Program-made: the position numbers and the translations under genes | Notes under the pieces: model-generated | The model's database searches: none | What the model saw: only the letters and a program-made list of their open reading frames with translations | What the model was told of the DNA's origin: nothing | In this document: in pieces, positions 7,300-16,675 of the stretch | Layout of the letters: the number at the start of each line of letters is the position of its first letter | Numbering within the stretch: the stretch's first letter is position 1 | Assembly (NCBI GenBank): GCA_018396815.1 | Contig: JAGTQY010000006.1 | Location: forward strand, 1 to 44,306 | Direction of reading: 5' to 3' | From: Candidatus Bathyarchaeota archaeon | GTDB taxonomy: Archaea > Thermoproteota > Bathyarchaeia > 40CM-2-53-6 > DTDX01 | DNA: 44,306 bases

Positions 7300-8703
7300 T
7301 TATGCTTTAACCCATTTTTCTTGTATAAACTTTGGTATTCCAGAAGAATCCATAGGTCCAACAAGAACTTTCCATCCTGTAAGCTCTTCAATTTCTCCAC
7401 TTAATCTAGCGGCTCTTCCAGGAATAATCAATGTTTTATGCTTAACTTTATTTTCAATACCAGTTTCTTTAAGTGTCTCAGCAATTTTTTCAGCTGTAAG
7501 TTTTCTTCCAGCAATTGCACTTTCAATAGATAATCCCTCTGTATCTACCACCAACAAGTAACAATTGATTTTACCCGCTTCAATATCTGAAGCAACAGTA
7601 TAGTATGTTAAAGCAAAATTTGACGTTAAAAGAACTGGTGATTCATCATTTGGTGCACCAAAAACTTTAATTCCAGATTCAACAGCTACAGGTTTTCTAG
7701 GATCAGTATATAGGTTTTCTCTAAGAATAGTTAATGGAAGCAAACTCCAACCTTCAAGACTGTGCATTATTAAAATATCAGCGTATCTAGCTATTAACAT
7801 GGATGCGAGACATGTTTCTTTCCATATCGTTACTTCTGGATATTCATCAGGTTGCATCCAAACTATTGCTGGAACAGCAAGTAGTGGAAAACCTAAAAGC
7901 TCATCCTCCTCTTTACAAGAGGCTCTTCTTAACATCGTGAAATTATTTATTGTATCCCCAAGTCCATTCCAAAATGTTCCAGGATCTAAAACTAAATCTT
8001 CAACACCATAAGCAAGCAAAGTCTTTGTTAAAGATTTTAAAGTTTTTAAATCGTTTGGTGAAAAAACAGTTAATGGACATTTATACATTAATGAAAGCTC
8101 AGCCATTTCCTTCCAATTTTCTTTAGTAGCTGCATAAATTAATGGTTTTTTTCTAGAAACTTCTATTAACCCAGCTTCCATAACATTTGAATCTAAAGAA
8201 CATAATATTAATGGAAGATTCGTAATTGAAGAGACTTTTTTAACGGCAGCTCTAAATATATTTGGATCATTTGAAACTGATCTAATAGCAATTAAATCAA
8301 GCTTCAATTTTTGCCCAATATAATCATATGAAAAACTCTCAACTTCTTTAACTCTTTTAATTATTTCTTCTTCAGGCATATCATCTGAAACATCTATTGC
8401 TATAGCTGTTGGATTAACCCATGTTAATTCATGCCTATACATAACAAGTTTACCGCCAATTTTAACACTATTACTTTCAGATCCTATTGTAACTTCTTTT
8501 ACTGGAGGTTTAAGCATTTCCCATAAAACTTTGTAATTTTCCTTATACTTATTTGTTAATAAAGGAGAACATTTATCTAATGCAACTTCTCTATTAACTA
8601 GTTTAGTAGCAAAAGCCATACAATTTTCTTCACCACATTCTTTACAATTAGTTTTAGGTAAATACTTATAAACTTCTGTTGGACTTAAAGATTTTTTAGG
8701 CAT
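7300..8703 (-). CDS. cdhE: CODH/ACS corrinoid iron-sulfur protein, large (gamma) subunit
   Basis: 467 residues, full length. The N-terminal [4Fe-4S] binding segment TNCKECGEENCMAFATKLV with a further Cys near residue 43 gives the C-x2-C-x4-C-x16-C pattern of CdhE/AcsC. The central region is a TIM barrel and the C-terminal third is the corrinoid-binding domain (LIIPGRAARLSGEIEELTGW). With CdhD it carries the methyl group from tetrahydropterin on cobalt to acetyl-CoA synthase, and its cluster reactivates the cobalt. It is the last gene of the operon, seven bases after cdhD, with GGTGA before its ATG. Confidence 0.96.
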   Translation of the reverse strand: MPKKSLSPTEVYKYLPKTNCKECGEENCMAFATKLVNREVALDKCSPLLTNKYKENYKVLWEMLKPPVKEVTIGSESNSVKIGGKLVMYRHELTWVNPTAIAIDVSDDMPEEEIIKRVKEVESFSYDYIGQKLKLDLIAIRSVSNDPNIFRAAVKKVSSITNLPLILCSLDSNVMEAGLIEVSRKKPLIYAATKENWKEMAELSLMYKCPLTVFSPNDLKTLKSLTKTLLAYGVEDLVLDPGTFWNGLGDTINNFTMLRRASCKEEDELLGFPLLAVPAIVWMQPDEYPEVTIWKETCLASMLIARYADILIMHSLEGWSLLPLTILRENLYTDPRKPVAVESGIKVFGAPNDESPVLLTSNFALTYYTVASDIEAGKINCYLLVVDTEGLSIESAIAGRKLTAEKIAETLKETGIENKVKHKTLIIPGRAARLSGEIEELTGWKVLVGPMDSSGIPKFIQEKWVKA

Positions 8704-8710
8704 ATCTATT

Positions 8711-9919
8711 TCACCTTTTTAAATTCACAATCCAATTGTAAATTTTTTCAGCCTCTTCTTTAACAGTTAACTTTTTAATCACTTCTTTAACAGTTTTAAC
8801 AGCAGCAGGATGCATCATCATAAAGTAATCTACTCCAGCTAAAAGCAAAGTTAAAGCTGAAACAGTTTCCCAAATTGGCCCTCTAAGCTCTTTAGGACCC
8901 CATTTAGGATCCATACTTATCCAAGCTTCTCTAGCAGCCCAAGCATTAGTTGTTCCAGAAGAGATTGGATGTTGAAGTTCAGTATCACCCATTAATGCAG
9001 CTAATCTAGTTCTCTCCATAACTGTAAATGCATATTCTAAACCATATCCTAAAGCTGCTGTAGTTGTATCAATTACAATTTTATTTTTAGGTAAAAACTC
9101 GTAAAGTTTACGGTTTAACTCTCGTGCATCATCCATGTTCATAGCTGTAAAAGCTATAACACAATGGTTATGCTTTTTAATAGCTTCAGCTGTTCTTTTA
9201 ATATCCATATTTAAGGTTACAGAATTAAATAAAATATTTTCTCCTTCAGCCACCTCAGCCACTTTCTCGAAAACTTTCAAGTCTTTTTCTGGATCTCCAC
9301 ATCCACCAACAGCTAAAGGAACATCAACTGCTTGAAGAACTTCTTCAACTGTTTTAGCTGCTTCTGAAGGTTTAGTATCTTTAAGAAGAGGATCTATACT
9401 TACTAGATGAAGATTAATTACTTCGGCACCCCATTTATCTACAGCTTTTTTAGCCCATGCTGCAGGATCTTCAAGAACATCTTCAACATGCATTTTTACA
9501 GCTTTAGCTAAAGGAATTTTCATATCAAAAACATCTATTGAAATTACTGGAGGGTTTGGTGGAGGATATTCAAAAAGGTAAAAAGCAGGCGCTTTTTCTC
9601 CACCTATAGTTACTGTTCTACCTCTAGTTCCCCCTTCACTTTTAGTTGCACCAATTTTAACTTCAACAATTTCTCCAGGATATTTCATTATAGGCGGATG
9701 AAATTCTTCCATTAAAATTTCTTTTGGTTTAACTTTTAGAGGAGCCTCAACTTTAGGTAAAGGAATGCGCGTTATAAATGGTTGAAGCAAAAATTCTAAC
9801 TCTTTAACTTTTATTTCAACATTTTCAAGTTCTACTTCTTGAAATTCACTTAAAATTTTAATTATATCAATTCCAAAATCGCTAACGCCTTCATTTTTTT
9901 CTTTATATTTTCTACTCAT
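8711..9919 (-). CDS. cdhD: CODH/ACS corrinoid iron-sulfur protein, small (delta) subunit
   Basis: 402 residues. Family features include the N-terminal leader common in archaeal CdhD, then PISVD-like VISIDVFDMKIPLAKAVKMH, GGCGDPEKDLKVFEKVAE, and the C-terminal ALMGDTELQHPISSGTTNAW. It is the TIM-barrel partner that forms the corrinoid protein with CdhE and brings the methyl group to the A-cluster of ACS. Its ATG overlaps the stop of cdhC as ATGA (9916-9919), which shows tight translational coupling. Nothing is truncated or odd. Confidence 0.96.
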   Translation of the reverse strand: MSRKYKEKNEGVSDFGIDIIKILSEFQEVELENVEIKVKELEFLLQPFITRIPLPKVEAPLKVKPKEILMEEFHPPIMKYPGEIVEVKIGATKSEGGTRGRTVTIGGEKAPAFYLFEYPPPNPPVISIDVFDMKIPLAKAVKMHVEDVLEDPAAWAKKAVDKWGAEVINLHLVSIDPLLKDTKPSEAAKTVEEVLQAVDVPLAVGGCGDPEKDLKVFEKVAEVAEGENILFNSVTLNMDIKRTAEAIKKHNHCVIAFTAMNMDDARELNRKLYEFLPKNKIVIDTTTAALGYGLEYAFTVMERTRLAALMGDTELQHPISSGTTNAWAAREAWISMDPKWGPKELRGPIWETVSALTLLLAGVDYFMMMHPAAVKTVKEVIKKLTVKEEAEKIYNWIVNLKR

Positions 9920-11322
9920 TTGGTTTCCACCTTCTTTTCTTTTTTAATTATAACTTTTTTAGCTGTTATTACAGCATCCTTCAAAATAATTTTAAATCCT
10001 CCTCCAGTTGTTAAGGGGAGTGTAGAAGCTTCCATTACTAATGGAGGAGTTTCCTCAAGTTTAGGTGTAACAATTTCCTCCTCTTTTTTCTCTTCTTCTT
10101 CAATTTTCCATCTGTGAACAACAGGATGATTTTTGTTTTTAAGAAAATCTTTTAATTCCTCTATTGTTTTCACATCGTTTTCAGTAGCTATTTTGTCTAT
10201 TATATCTTTTGGAATAAAATCTTTAATTCTTTCTTTAATACTAGATGGCATCCATACAATTCTGTTCCATCCACCATCAGCTTGAAGAAATTTTCGAGAA
10301 CGCATATATTCTATTGAGATTCCATGAAAACCATCAACTTGTCTACCTCCAGCTGTTGAATCAGCCATAGTTGAGAAAGGTAACCCATTTACGGCTACAC
10401 CTTTAAAATCTCTATGAATTATTCCTATACCATCAACTTCAGGAATATAAAAAGCTATTGCCTCGAAACATCCACAAGATGTATGAGGATAGCCAAAAGC
10501 GGTGTAAAGCCATACTCTTTCTATTTCTCCAAGGGATTTCTTTTTTACAGCTTCATTTACGCCTTCCCATTCTCCTTTAAAAGTATCCACCAATTTTCCA
10601 ACTTCTATTTTAAATATTGGTCCTTTAGGGTCTATTCTTGCAGCGGCTCTTCCATCAAACCAACTTATAGCTCCACAATTAGCATATCTTTGGGGGGTTA
10701 TTACACATACATGTGTTGGTGCAAAAGATTGGCAAAGAGTACAACCATAAAAACAATCTACTTCCTCATCTTTTAATCCTCTAGCTCTAGCATCTCTTTT
10801 CTCATAAATTTCTCTAGCTATTTTCTCCATTTCCTTAACTTTTTCAGGATCAGTTATAAATGTTATTTGAATTTTCTCAATTATAGGAAGTTCACTTTTG
10901 AAAAGTCTTTGAAGCACTTTCCCTATCAAAATAAATGAGTTTAAACCTTTTCTAAATGATTTCTTACTTAATCTTAACCAAATATCATATCTTTGATTTA
11001 AATGCATGAACCCTTCAATGTAATTGCAGTATTCATGAATTCTCCTTTCTATAACTCCTTCAAGATCTTCCTCAATTTCTTTTCCAGCTACTTCAACAAT
11101 AATTCCTAAAGGATAACTTTTACCTTCCTCTAAACCCTTAATATCTGGACCTATGATTTGAATTTTTCCATCATCTATTTCATCCATTTTTCTCGCTTTA
11201 ACAAGCTCAAATTTACTCTCTACTTTTGGTCCTCCAAATTCAACATGCATATCAGGTTTTCTAATTCGTTCCCCTTCGTAAATAACTCCAACATCAACTG
11301 GAATATCACTAAACATTGACAA
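9916..11322 (-). CDS. cdhC: Acetyl-CoA synthase, archaeal short form (beta subunit)
   Basis: 468 residues. It joins CO, a methyl group and CoA into acetyl-CoA at a nickel-nickel-[4Fe-4S] A-cluster. Ligand motifs are present: DCFYGCTLCQSFAPTHVC and TSCGCFEAIAFY. It begins directly at the catalytic core (DVGVIYEGERIRKPD) and ends with the acidic/lysine-rich tail seen in archaeal CdhC (residues about 400-468). The TTG start is chosen because GGAGGTT lies seven bases upstream; an ATG two codons on is less well placed. Two stretches of its DNA are identical to acsB at 14306-16387, which shares the same core but has an extra N-terminal domain. Confidence 0.95.
   Translation of the reverse strand: MSMFSDIPVDVGVIYEGERIRKPDMHVEFGGPKVESKFELVKARKMDEIDDGKIQIIGPDIKGLEEGKSYPLGIIVEVAGKEIEEDLEGVIERRIHEYCNYIEGFMHLNQRYDIWLRLSKKSFRKGLNSFILIGKVLQRLFKSELPIIEKIQITFITDPEKVKEMEKIAREIYEKRDARARGLKDEEVDCFYGCTLCQSFAPTHVCVITPQRYANCGAISWFDGRAAARIDPKGPIFKIEVGKLVDTFKGEWEGVNEAVKKKSLGEIERVWLYTAFGYPHTSCGCFEAIAFYIPEVDGIGIIHRDFKGVAVNGLPFSTMADSTAGGRQVDGFHGISIEYMRSRKFLQADGGWNRIVWMPSSIKERIKDFIPKDIIDKIATENDVKTIEELKDFLKNKNHPVVHRWKIEEEEKKEEEIVTPKLEETPPLVMEASTLPLTTGGGFKIILKDAVITAKKVIIKKEKKVETK
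10247..10315. repeat. 69-bp block identical to 14447-14515
   Basis: The bases 10247-10315 in cdhC are identical to 14447-14515 in acsB. They encode the SRKFLQADGGWNRIVWMP region of both proteins. The flanking sequence diverges at once on both sides. It is a coding repeat and probably a trace of gene conversion rather than an independent element. Confidence 0.85.
10687..10761. repeat. 75-bp block identical to 14888-14962
   Basis: The bases 10687-10761 in cdhC match 14888-14962 in acsB without a difference. They encode DCFYGCTLCQSFAPTHVC plus the following ITPQR, which carry A-cluster ligands. Synonymous positions are also identical, whereas neighbouring codons differ freely. Confidence 0.85.
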
Positions 11323-11327
11323 AATAT

Positions 11328-11858
11328 TTAACCTCCTTCTAAAGTTTTAATTAAAATCTCTAAGTTTTTAATCCATTCTTTTAAACTTAAATTTGGGAAA
11401 GACCATGAAGCATGAGGTTGATAAAACCTATTAAGAGAAATTGTTGTGACATTTGAAAAGTGTTTTATTCCAGATAATAAAAGCCACTCAACATAATATG
11501 GGATACCTATAAATAATGCTAAATCATGAGGCCCTAATCCATCTATTCCATTCCATTTTGGATCTATAAGCCTGCTTCCAACTTCAACTATAGACATAAG
11601 CGAAACAGGAATAAAATTTTTAATTTCAGTAAAGGCTTTTCCAGATGCTATTACCGGTATTTTTCCAGCTTTAGCAATCCTAACAATATAATCTACAAGT
11701 TTAATTTCACTATTTAATTTTTCAACAACTTCATGACCAACTATGAGCAAAGGATGTTTAGCTTTTTTTATTAATGCAGCTGCTACTTCAGGTTTTTGAA
11801 TTATAAAACTTTTTGTTGGACCGGGAATTTCAGCTTTTTGCCAAGGTTCAGCAATCAT
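11328..11858 (-). CDS. cdhB: CODH/ACS epsilon subunit
   Basis: 176 residues of the CdhB family, found only in archaeal CODH/ACS complexes. The protein has a Rossmann-like fold: HPLLIVGHEVVEKL near the N-terminus and GPHDLALFIGIPYYVEWLL in the second half. It binds to CdhA and is thought to help electron transfer, perhaps to FAD. The ATG lies two bases after cdhA, with AAGGGA inside the end of cdhA as ribosome-binding site. Its presence marks the carbonyl branch as archaeal type, despite the bacterial-type AcsB in the same operon. Confidence 0.93.
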   Translation of the reverse strand: MIAEPWQKAEIPGPTKSFIIQKPEVAAALIKKAKHPLLIVGHEVVEKLNSEIKLVDYIVRIAKAGKIPVIASGKAFTEIKNFIPVSLMSIVEVGSRLIDPKWNGIDGLGPHDLALFIGIPYYVEWLLLSGIKHFSNVTTISLNRFYQPHASWSFPNLSLKEWIKNLEILIKTLEGG

Positions 11859-11860
11859 TT

Positions 11861-14209
11861 TTATTCCCTTCTTTTTCTAATTAATCTCGGTAAGAGAGTT
11901 GGATCAGGAATAATATTCTCTTTCCACTCTTTTTCTTTTAAAAACTCTAAAACTTCATCTTTCATTGTTATAGGTATATCGGCAACGGTTCTGATAAACA
12001 TATGAAGATCATTAGGTAATGTCCCATAAATTCTTTTATGTAAATCTATATAATTCGTAAGTTTAATAGCCCTCCCCTTAGTTGTATCATTAGGTCTCAT
12101 GCAAAGTTTTGGAATCATAACCATTGCTTCTTCTTTAGTTTCAGCTGAATAAAATAAATGTTCTGGTGCAGGACCGACATAAATTTTCTCTCCACTTCTA
12201 GCATCGTAAACATACCAATCTTCCATATTTTCTTTCCTTCCTAAAAGCATTCTTCTATATTTAAATCCATGAGGACCAACTACAACTGGTATTCCAAGTC
12301 TCCAAAAACCGCTGGCTATAGAAGCTGCTTTTTGAGACATAGCCCCCCAACCAACTCCAACAGCTCCAACCCTATTTAATATGTAATCAGCTATTTCTTC
12401 ATAGTTTCCACGAAGTTTTCTCTTAGCAAATATGCTTGCGATTTTTATAGCTGCTCCAGCAATATGTGAGTTTGAAACACAAGAACCAACATTACTTACT
12501 CCTCCAGCATCAAAGACACCGGGATACATTTCATAAATTGTTTTTCCTTCACCATTTTTATACATAGCCATAGACATAGCTGCACAACCTGAAGACACAA
12601 TTATATAATTTCTTTTAGCGAATTCATCAGCCATTTCAACAACTTCTTTACCACTTTTCGCATAATTAGCGCATCCAACGAAAGCTATAACACCTGGAAT
12701 TTCACCTAAAACTATTGGGCTTCCAACTTGACGAATTTCAACATCTTGAATTGCACCTCGCCCAGCTCTAATCTTAAACTTTTCTTCCTTCAATTTTTTC
12801 TCTGCAGCAACCTCCATGAATGAATGAATAGGAATATTAATTGGACAAGCGCTTTCGCATCTTCCGCAACCTATACATAGATCTAATAAATCAGATAACT
12901 TTTTGAAAACTCCTTTAGTAGCTTCCTCCATAGCTTCTGGAATAGGTAAATTATTTGGACATGCTCTAGAGCATTCAAAACATTTCCTACATTTTTTAGC
13001 TCCTTCAATAACGCTTTGAATATCTGGAATAGATTTAAACTTAATTCTTTTCGGAGCTATTAATAAAGCTGTTTTAACAGCGATTTCCCCAACCTTATCA
13101 TGATCTAATATTAATGCTCCTGGAATTTTACCATCAACTAAATCTTTTATTACTTCAGATGGTTGATCACCGGTTCTATCAAGTAATCCTAAACAATTTT
13201 TCTCGCTAGTAGCTATTAATGGAGCTTTAATTTTTTGCGCTTCAATTAAGGCGTCAGCTCTAATGCATTGCTCATCTACAACAATTACATCTGGAATCCC
13301 TGATCTAATAAATCTTAGCTGCCAAGAGATTGGACCAACAATTTTAGCTTTAGGGTCATACCTAGAAAGATCATGAGCGGTACAGCATATTCCGCATACT
13401 TCAACCTTATCTCTAAGTCCAATATCTTCTAGGTAATCAACAATACTTATGGCTGATGGAACGTTATGACCTATAACAAGAATAGTAGGTTTAGATTTAT
13501 CTACAACTCCAAAGCCTATTTCTACAAGAGGGGCTTCAGGATCAGCTTTAGGAAATCCATAAGCTGAAATTTGAGCTATATCAGCTACTTCTAAAGCTAC
13601 ATGATCAAGCATTCCAGCATGAAAAATTTTTGATTCAAAATCTATGAAGCTCCCTTCCTGACCTGTATGAGTAGCTGAAAGTAACTGTACTATTTCTTTT
13701 TCTACATAATCTAAAACTTCTTCTAAATCACCTAATGTTTTAGGTTTTATTCCACATACTAACCTAATAATTGGTGCTTCAACTTCAATGTTTACTCCTC
13801 CTACATCTATTACCCATTTCTTACCATATTTTTCTATTAAATGCTCTACTAAATGGCGAGCATGCGCAGTATGTGTAGCAGCGCCAATGCAACAAGCTAA
13901 TAGAACTATTCTTGATTGTTGCGCAGGCATTGTTAAACCGCATGCACCCCTTTTATCTTTTGTTAAATCGCATTTACCCATTGTACATAAACAGCAAACA
14001 TCACAAAAAGGCATATAAAATGGTTTATATCTTTCAAGAAGTTTTAAATCCCAGTTTCTTAAATCTGAAATAGATGGAAAAGGTGTAGGACCAACTTCCT
14101 CTTCCCATGTTTCTTCAAGAATACGACCAATAGAAATTTCAAAATCTTTTATTTCACCTAGGCTTGTTTTTAATTCACCTATTTTTAACTTTAAAGTTTT
14201 TTTACTCAT
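11861..14209 (-). CDS. cdhA: Carbon monoxide dehydrogenase alpha subunit
   Basis: 782 residues, full length for archaeal CdhA. It reduces CO2 to CO at the Ni-Fe-S C-cluster. Seen are the N-terminal cysteine cluster (CDVCCLCTMGKCDLTKDKRG), the internal double ferredoxin insert with CRKCFECSRACPNNLP and CIGCGRCESACPINIP (residues about 405-460) that is typical of the archaeal form, and C-cluster-region motifs CGICCTAHD, FVGCANYAKSG, SSGCAAMSMAMYKNG and NVGSCVSNSHIAG. GGAGCC lies nine bases before the ATG. It follows acsB after a 96-base gap, so a second internal promoter is possible. Confidence 0.96.
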   Translation of the reverse strand: MSKKTLKLKIGELKTSLGEIKDFEISIGRILEETWEEEVGPTPFPSISDLRNWDLKLLERYKPFYMPFCDVCCLCTMGKCDLTKDKRGACGLTMPAQQSRIVLLACCIGAATHTAHARHLVEHLIEKYGKKWVIDVGGVNIEVEAPIIRLVCGIKPKTLGDLEEVLDYVEKEIVQLLSATHTGQEGSFIDFESKIFHAGMLDHVALEVADIAQISAYGFPKADPEAPLVEIGFGVVDKSKPTILVIGHNVPSAISIVDYLEDIGLRDKVEVCGICCTAHDLSRYDPKAKIVGPISWQLRFIRSGIPDVIVVDEQCIRADALIEAQKIKAPLIATSEKNCLGLLDRTGDQPSEVIKDLVDGKIPGALILDHDKVGEIAVKTALLIAPKRIKFKSIPDIQSVIEGAKKCRKCFECSRACPNNLPIPEAMEEATKGVFKKLSDLLDLCIGCGRCESACPINIPIHSFMEVAAEKKLKEEKFKIRAGRGAIQDVEIRQVGSPIVLGEIPGVIAFVGCANYAKSGKEVVEMADEFAKRNYIIVSSGCAAMSMAMYKNGEGKTIYEMYPGVFDAGGVSNVGSCVSNSHIAGAAIKIASIFAKRKLRGNYEEIADYILNRVGAVGVGWGAMSQKAASIASGFWRLGIPVVVGPHGFKYRRMLLGRKENMEDWYVYDARSGEKIYVGPAPEHLFYSAETKEEAMVMIPKLCMRPNDTTKGRAIKLTNYIDLHKRIYGTLPNDLHMFIRTVADIPITMKDEVLEFLKEKEWKENIIPDPTLLPRLIRKRRE

Positions 14210-14305
14210 TTATTTTCGGCTCCTAATTTACGTTTTTATAAAAAAAGATAATGAAGATATAAAGAATGTAATGCTAAATTGATTATTTTTAGGAGGGTTA
14301 AGCTT

Positions 14306-16387
14306 TTAAATTTTTCTTAGAGCTGGATGATCAACTTTTTTTAGGAAATCTTTTAATTCTTCAAGATTCTTAACTTCTTCTTCAGTAGCAATTTTATTAT
14401 AAAGCTCTATTGGGATAGCTTCCTTCACTTTTTCTTTTAAAGCTTTAGGCATCCATACAATTCTGTTCCATCCACCATCAGCTTGAAGAAATTTTCGAGA
14501 ACGCATATATTCTATTCCTATACCTAAAAAACCTTCAACTTGCTTTCCTCCACCGCAAAATCCCGCCATAGTTGTGAAAGTCATACCATTAACTGTTGGC
14601 TCTCTGAAATTTCTATCAACAACTCCTATTCCATCAACTTCAGGAATATAAAAAGCTATTGCTTGAAAACATCCACAAGATGTATGAGGATAATCAAATA
14701 TGCTATGAAGATAAACTTTAACAGTGGAGCCGCGAGATTTAGTTTTAACAGCTTCATTTACGCCACTCCATTCACCTTTAATAGGATTTATACACTCGCC
14801 TTTACTTATTGGAAAGTTTGGTCCAGATGGATCTAAACGATAAGATATACTTGCATCAAGCCAACTTGTAGCGCCACATAAAGATATTCTTTGGGGGGTT
14901 ATTACACATACATGTGTTGGTGCAAAAGATTGGCAAAGAGTACAACCATAAAAACAATCTACATTCTCTTCGGATAATTCCTTAATTTTAGAATCTCTTT
15001 CTTTATATGCTTTTCTCGCTTCATTAATTTTTTCCTTAACTAATGTTGGATTCGTTAAAATGGTTACTTGGGCTTTTTCTATTAAACGAGGAAAACTTGA
15101 ACGAAACATAAAATGTAAAATTTCCCCTAAATGTTTAATTTTTAAATTTTTTTGAGCAGCCTCCTTACTTATTCTAATCCATATTTCATCTCTAGATCCT
15201 AAGTGCATCACTCCTTTAGCTTGATTTAAAAATTTATGAATACGTCTTTCGAAAACAGGTTCTAAAATTTCTTCAAGATTTAAACCAGCTAATTCAATTA
15301 TTATTCCAATCGGGTAGCATTCACCTTCTTTCATTTCATGAATTTCTAACCCATCAACTTTTATTAAACCATCTTCAACTTCGTTTATAGGCTTAACTTT
15401 AACAAGTTCAAAAGCTAATGTTTTTCCTCCTCCAAACTCAACGAATGTTTCAGGTTTTCTTATTTTTTCACCTTCATAAATTGCCCCGTACTCTACAGGT
15501 AAAGAAGGCTTAACAAGTTTTGCTAACTTAATTTTTTTAATGTCGCATCCAGTTTTAATAATTTTTTCATAATTTGATTGATAAGTAAACCAAGGAAACT
15601 CCTTTAATTCAATTTGATCAACAATTACAGGTATTCCTAAATTTGATAGCCCAACAGCTATAGCTAAACTTTTATTATCAAGTTCCCCTAGCAACACAGC
15701 GAAAACAGGTACTCTATCTTTAATGTAATTTATAATAATCTCTTTATCTCCAGGTTTAACCCCTCCAAACATTAATGGAGCTCTAATAATTAGGTTTATA
15801 GCATGAATAATAGATGTAAACTCTAAACCTAAAGGAATAATTTTTTCTTCAAAACCAAATTTAACACCTATTTTCTCTATTTGATTAAGAATTAAACCTG
15901 CAGCTAAACATAAAAGATTTGATTCTTGAATATCTTTAATTAATTCTTCAGCAAAAGAGTCTGCTTTAGCTGAACCATAAACTATAACTATTCCAGGAAT
16001 TGTTCCATCAGCTAAATGCAAACTAGCTTCTCTAAAAATTGTATCAGAAATAAAACCTTTTGATTCTTTATTAAAAGCATAATTAATACTTTCAATAATT
16101 TCAAGCGCTATAAGCGAGGCTAAACCAATATTTAAAGGTTTCTCTTCATTTTTAACTTCTTTAGCAATTAAAGATTTACATAAAATCATTGCCCAATTTA
16201 AATCCTTTAATGTTTCAATTTTTTTTCCAGTTAATGCATAGATTAACGGTAATGAGTATATAGTCTCCGGAAAAACCATTAAAGTATCTTCTTTTAACTT
16301 TCCAAAAGCTTTTTTTAAATATTCTTCACATAAGTTTATAATCTCTTTAGCTCCAGAGTAAGCTAAGGTTAGGAAAGTTAAATTCAA
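14306..16387 (-). CDS. acsB: Acetyl-CoA synthase, bacterial-type long form
   Basis: 693 residues. Residues 1 to about 295 match the N-terminal CODH-contacting domain of bacterial AcsB (VFPETIYSLPLIYALTGKK, DGTIPGIVIVYG, GVKPGD, DRVPVFAVLLGELD). Residues about 300-693 repeat the CdhC catalytic core, with all A-cluster cysteines (DCFYGCTLCQSF, TSCGCFQAIAFY). It lacks the charged C-terminal tail of CdhC. The start is a TTG with GAGGTTTT upstream. It is the first gene of the operon and divergent from cooT-cooC. Having both this form and CdhC in one cluster is unusual; the two may work with different partners or at different steps. Confidence 0.9.
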   Translation of the reverse strand: MNLTFLTLAYSGAKEIINLCEEYLKKAFGKLKEDTLMVFPETIYSLPLIYALTGKKIETLKDLNWAMILCKSLIAKEVKNEEKPLNIGLASLIALEIIESINYAFNKESKGFISDTIFREASLHLADGTIPGIVIVYGSAKADSFAEELIKDIQESNLLCLAAGLILNQIEKIGVKFGFEEKIIPLGLEFTSIIHAINLIIRAPLMFGGVKPGDKEIIINYIKDRVPVFAVLLGELDNKSLAIAVGLSNLGIPVIVDQIELKEFPWFTYQSNYEKIIKTGCDIKKIKLAKLVKPSLPVEYGAIYEGEKIRKPETFVEFGGGKTLAFELVKVKPINEVEDGLIKVDGLEIHEMKEGECYPIGIIIELAGLNLEEILEPVFERRIHKFLNQAKGVMHLGSRDEIWIRISKEAAQKNLKIKHLGEILHFMFRSSFPRLIEKAQVTILTNPTLVKEKINEARKAYKERDSKIKELSEENVDCFYGCTLCQSFAPTHVCVITPQRISLCGATSWLDASISYRLDPSGPNFPISKGECINPIKGEWSGVNEAVKTKSRGSTVKVYLHSIFDYPHTSCGCFQAIAFYIPEVDGIGVVDRNFREPTVNGMTFTTMAGFCGGGKQVEGFLGIGIEYMRSRKFLQADGGWNRIVWMPKALKEKVKEAIPIELYNKIATEEEVKNLEELKDFLKKVDHPALRKI
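14447..14515. repeat. acsB copy of the 69-bp block
   Basis: This is the acsB member of the identical pair with 10247-10315. The two copies are in the same orientation, 4,200 bases apart. Confidence 0.85.
14888..14962. repeat. acsB copy of the 75-bp block
   Basis: This is the acsB member of the identical pair with 10687-10761. The offset is 4,201 bases, so the copies are co-linear with the 69-bp blocks. Confidence 0.85.
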
Positions 16388-16484
16388 CGTTTAAAACCTC
16401 AAAATATTTTTATACAACTGAGTTTATTATAAAATTAATGGTGAAAGTTAAATTTATCTCTATTTTCTAAATAAGGTGAAGGAA

Positions 16485-16664
16485 GTGTGTGAGTTTAAAG
16501 TAATTTTAGATGGAAATGTCATTTTTGAGAATGTTGTCTACGTGAAAGTTAACGGAGAAAAAATTATTCTTAAAAATATTTTAGGTGTTTTAAAGGAAGT
16601 GAAAAAATGTAAAATTGTTGAGATAGATGTTAATTCTGAACGTTTAACACTATCTTCAATTTAA
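16485..16664 (+). CDS. cooT: CooT-like nickel-binding protein
   Basis: 59 residues starting MCEFKVILDGNVIFENVVYV and ending with KIVEIDVNSERLTLSS. This is the small all-beta CooT family, in which a dimer binds one nickel through the second-residue cysteine; that Cys2 is present. The GTG at 16485 is chosen over one at 16476 because it puts Cys at position 2 and places GGTGA five bases upstream. It lies 11 bases before cooC and is divergent from the CODH/ACS operon. The role, supplying nickel to CODH or ACS, is inferred from family and context. Confidence 0.82.
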   Translation: MCEFKVILDGNVIFENVVYVKVNGEKIILKNILGVLKEVKKCKIVEIDVNSERLTLSSI

Positions 16665-16675
16665 GGTGAACTATA

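Noticed and set aside
10414-10776. Open frame of 120 codons on the plus strand inside cdhC
   Set aside because: It is antisense to a well-supported gene, and a matching frame (14540-14836) appears in acsB only because the two genes share the same core.
9916-16387. Two ACS genes as an assembly duplication
   Set aside because: The cores are widely diverged outside two short patches, and the N- and C-terminal ends differ fully, so these are two real genes.
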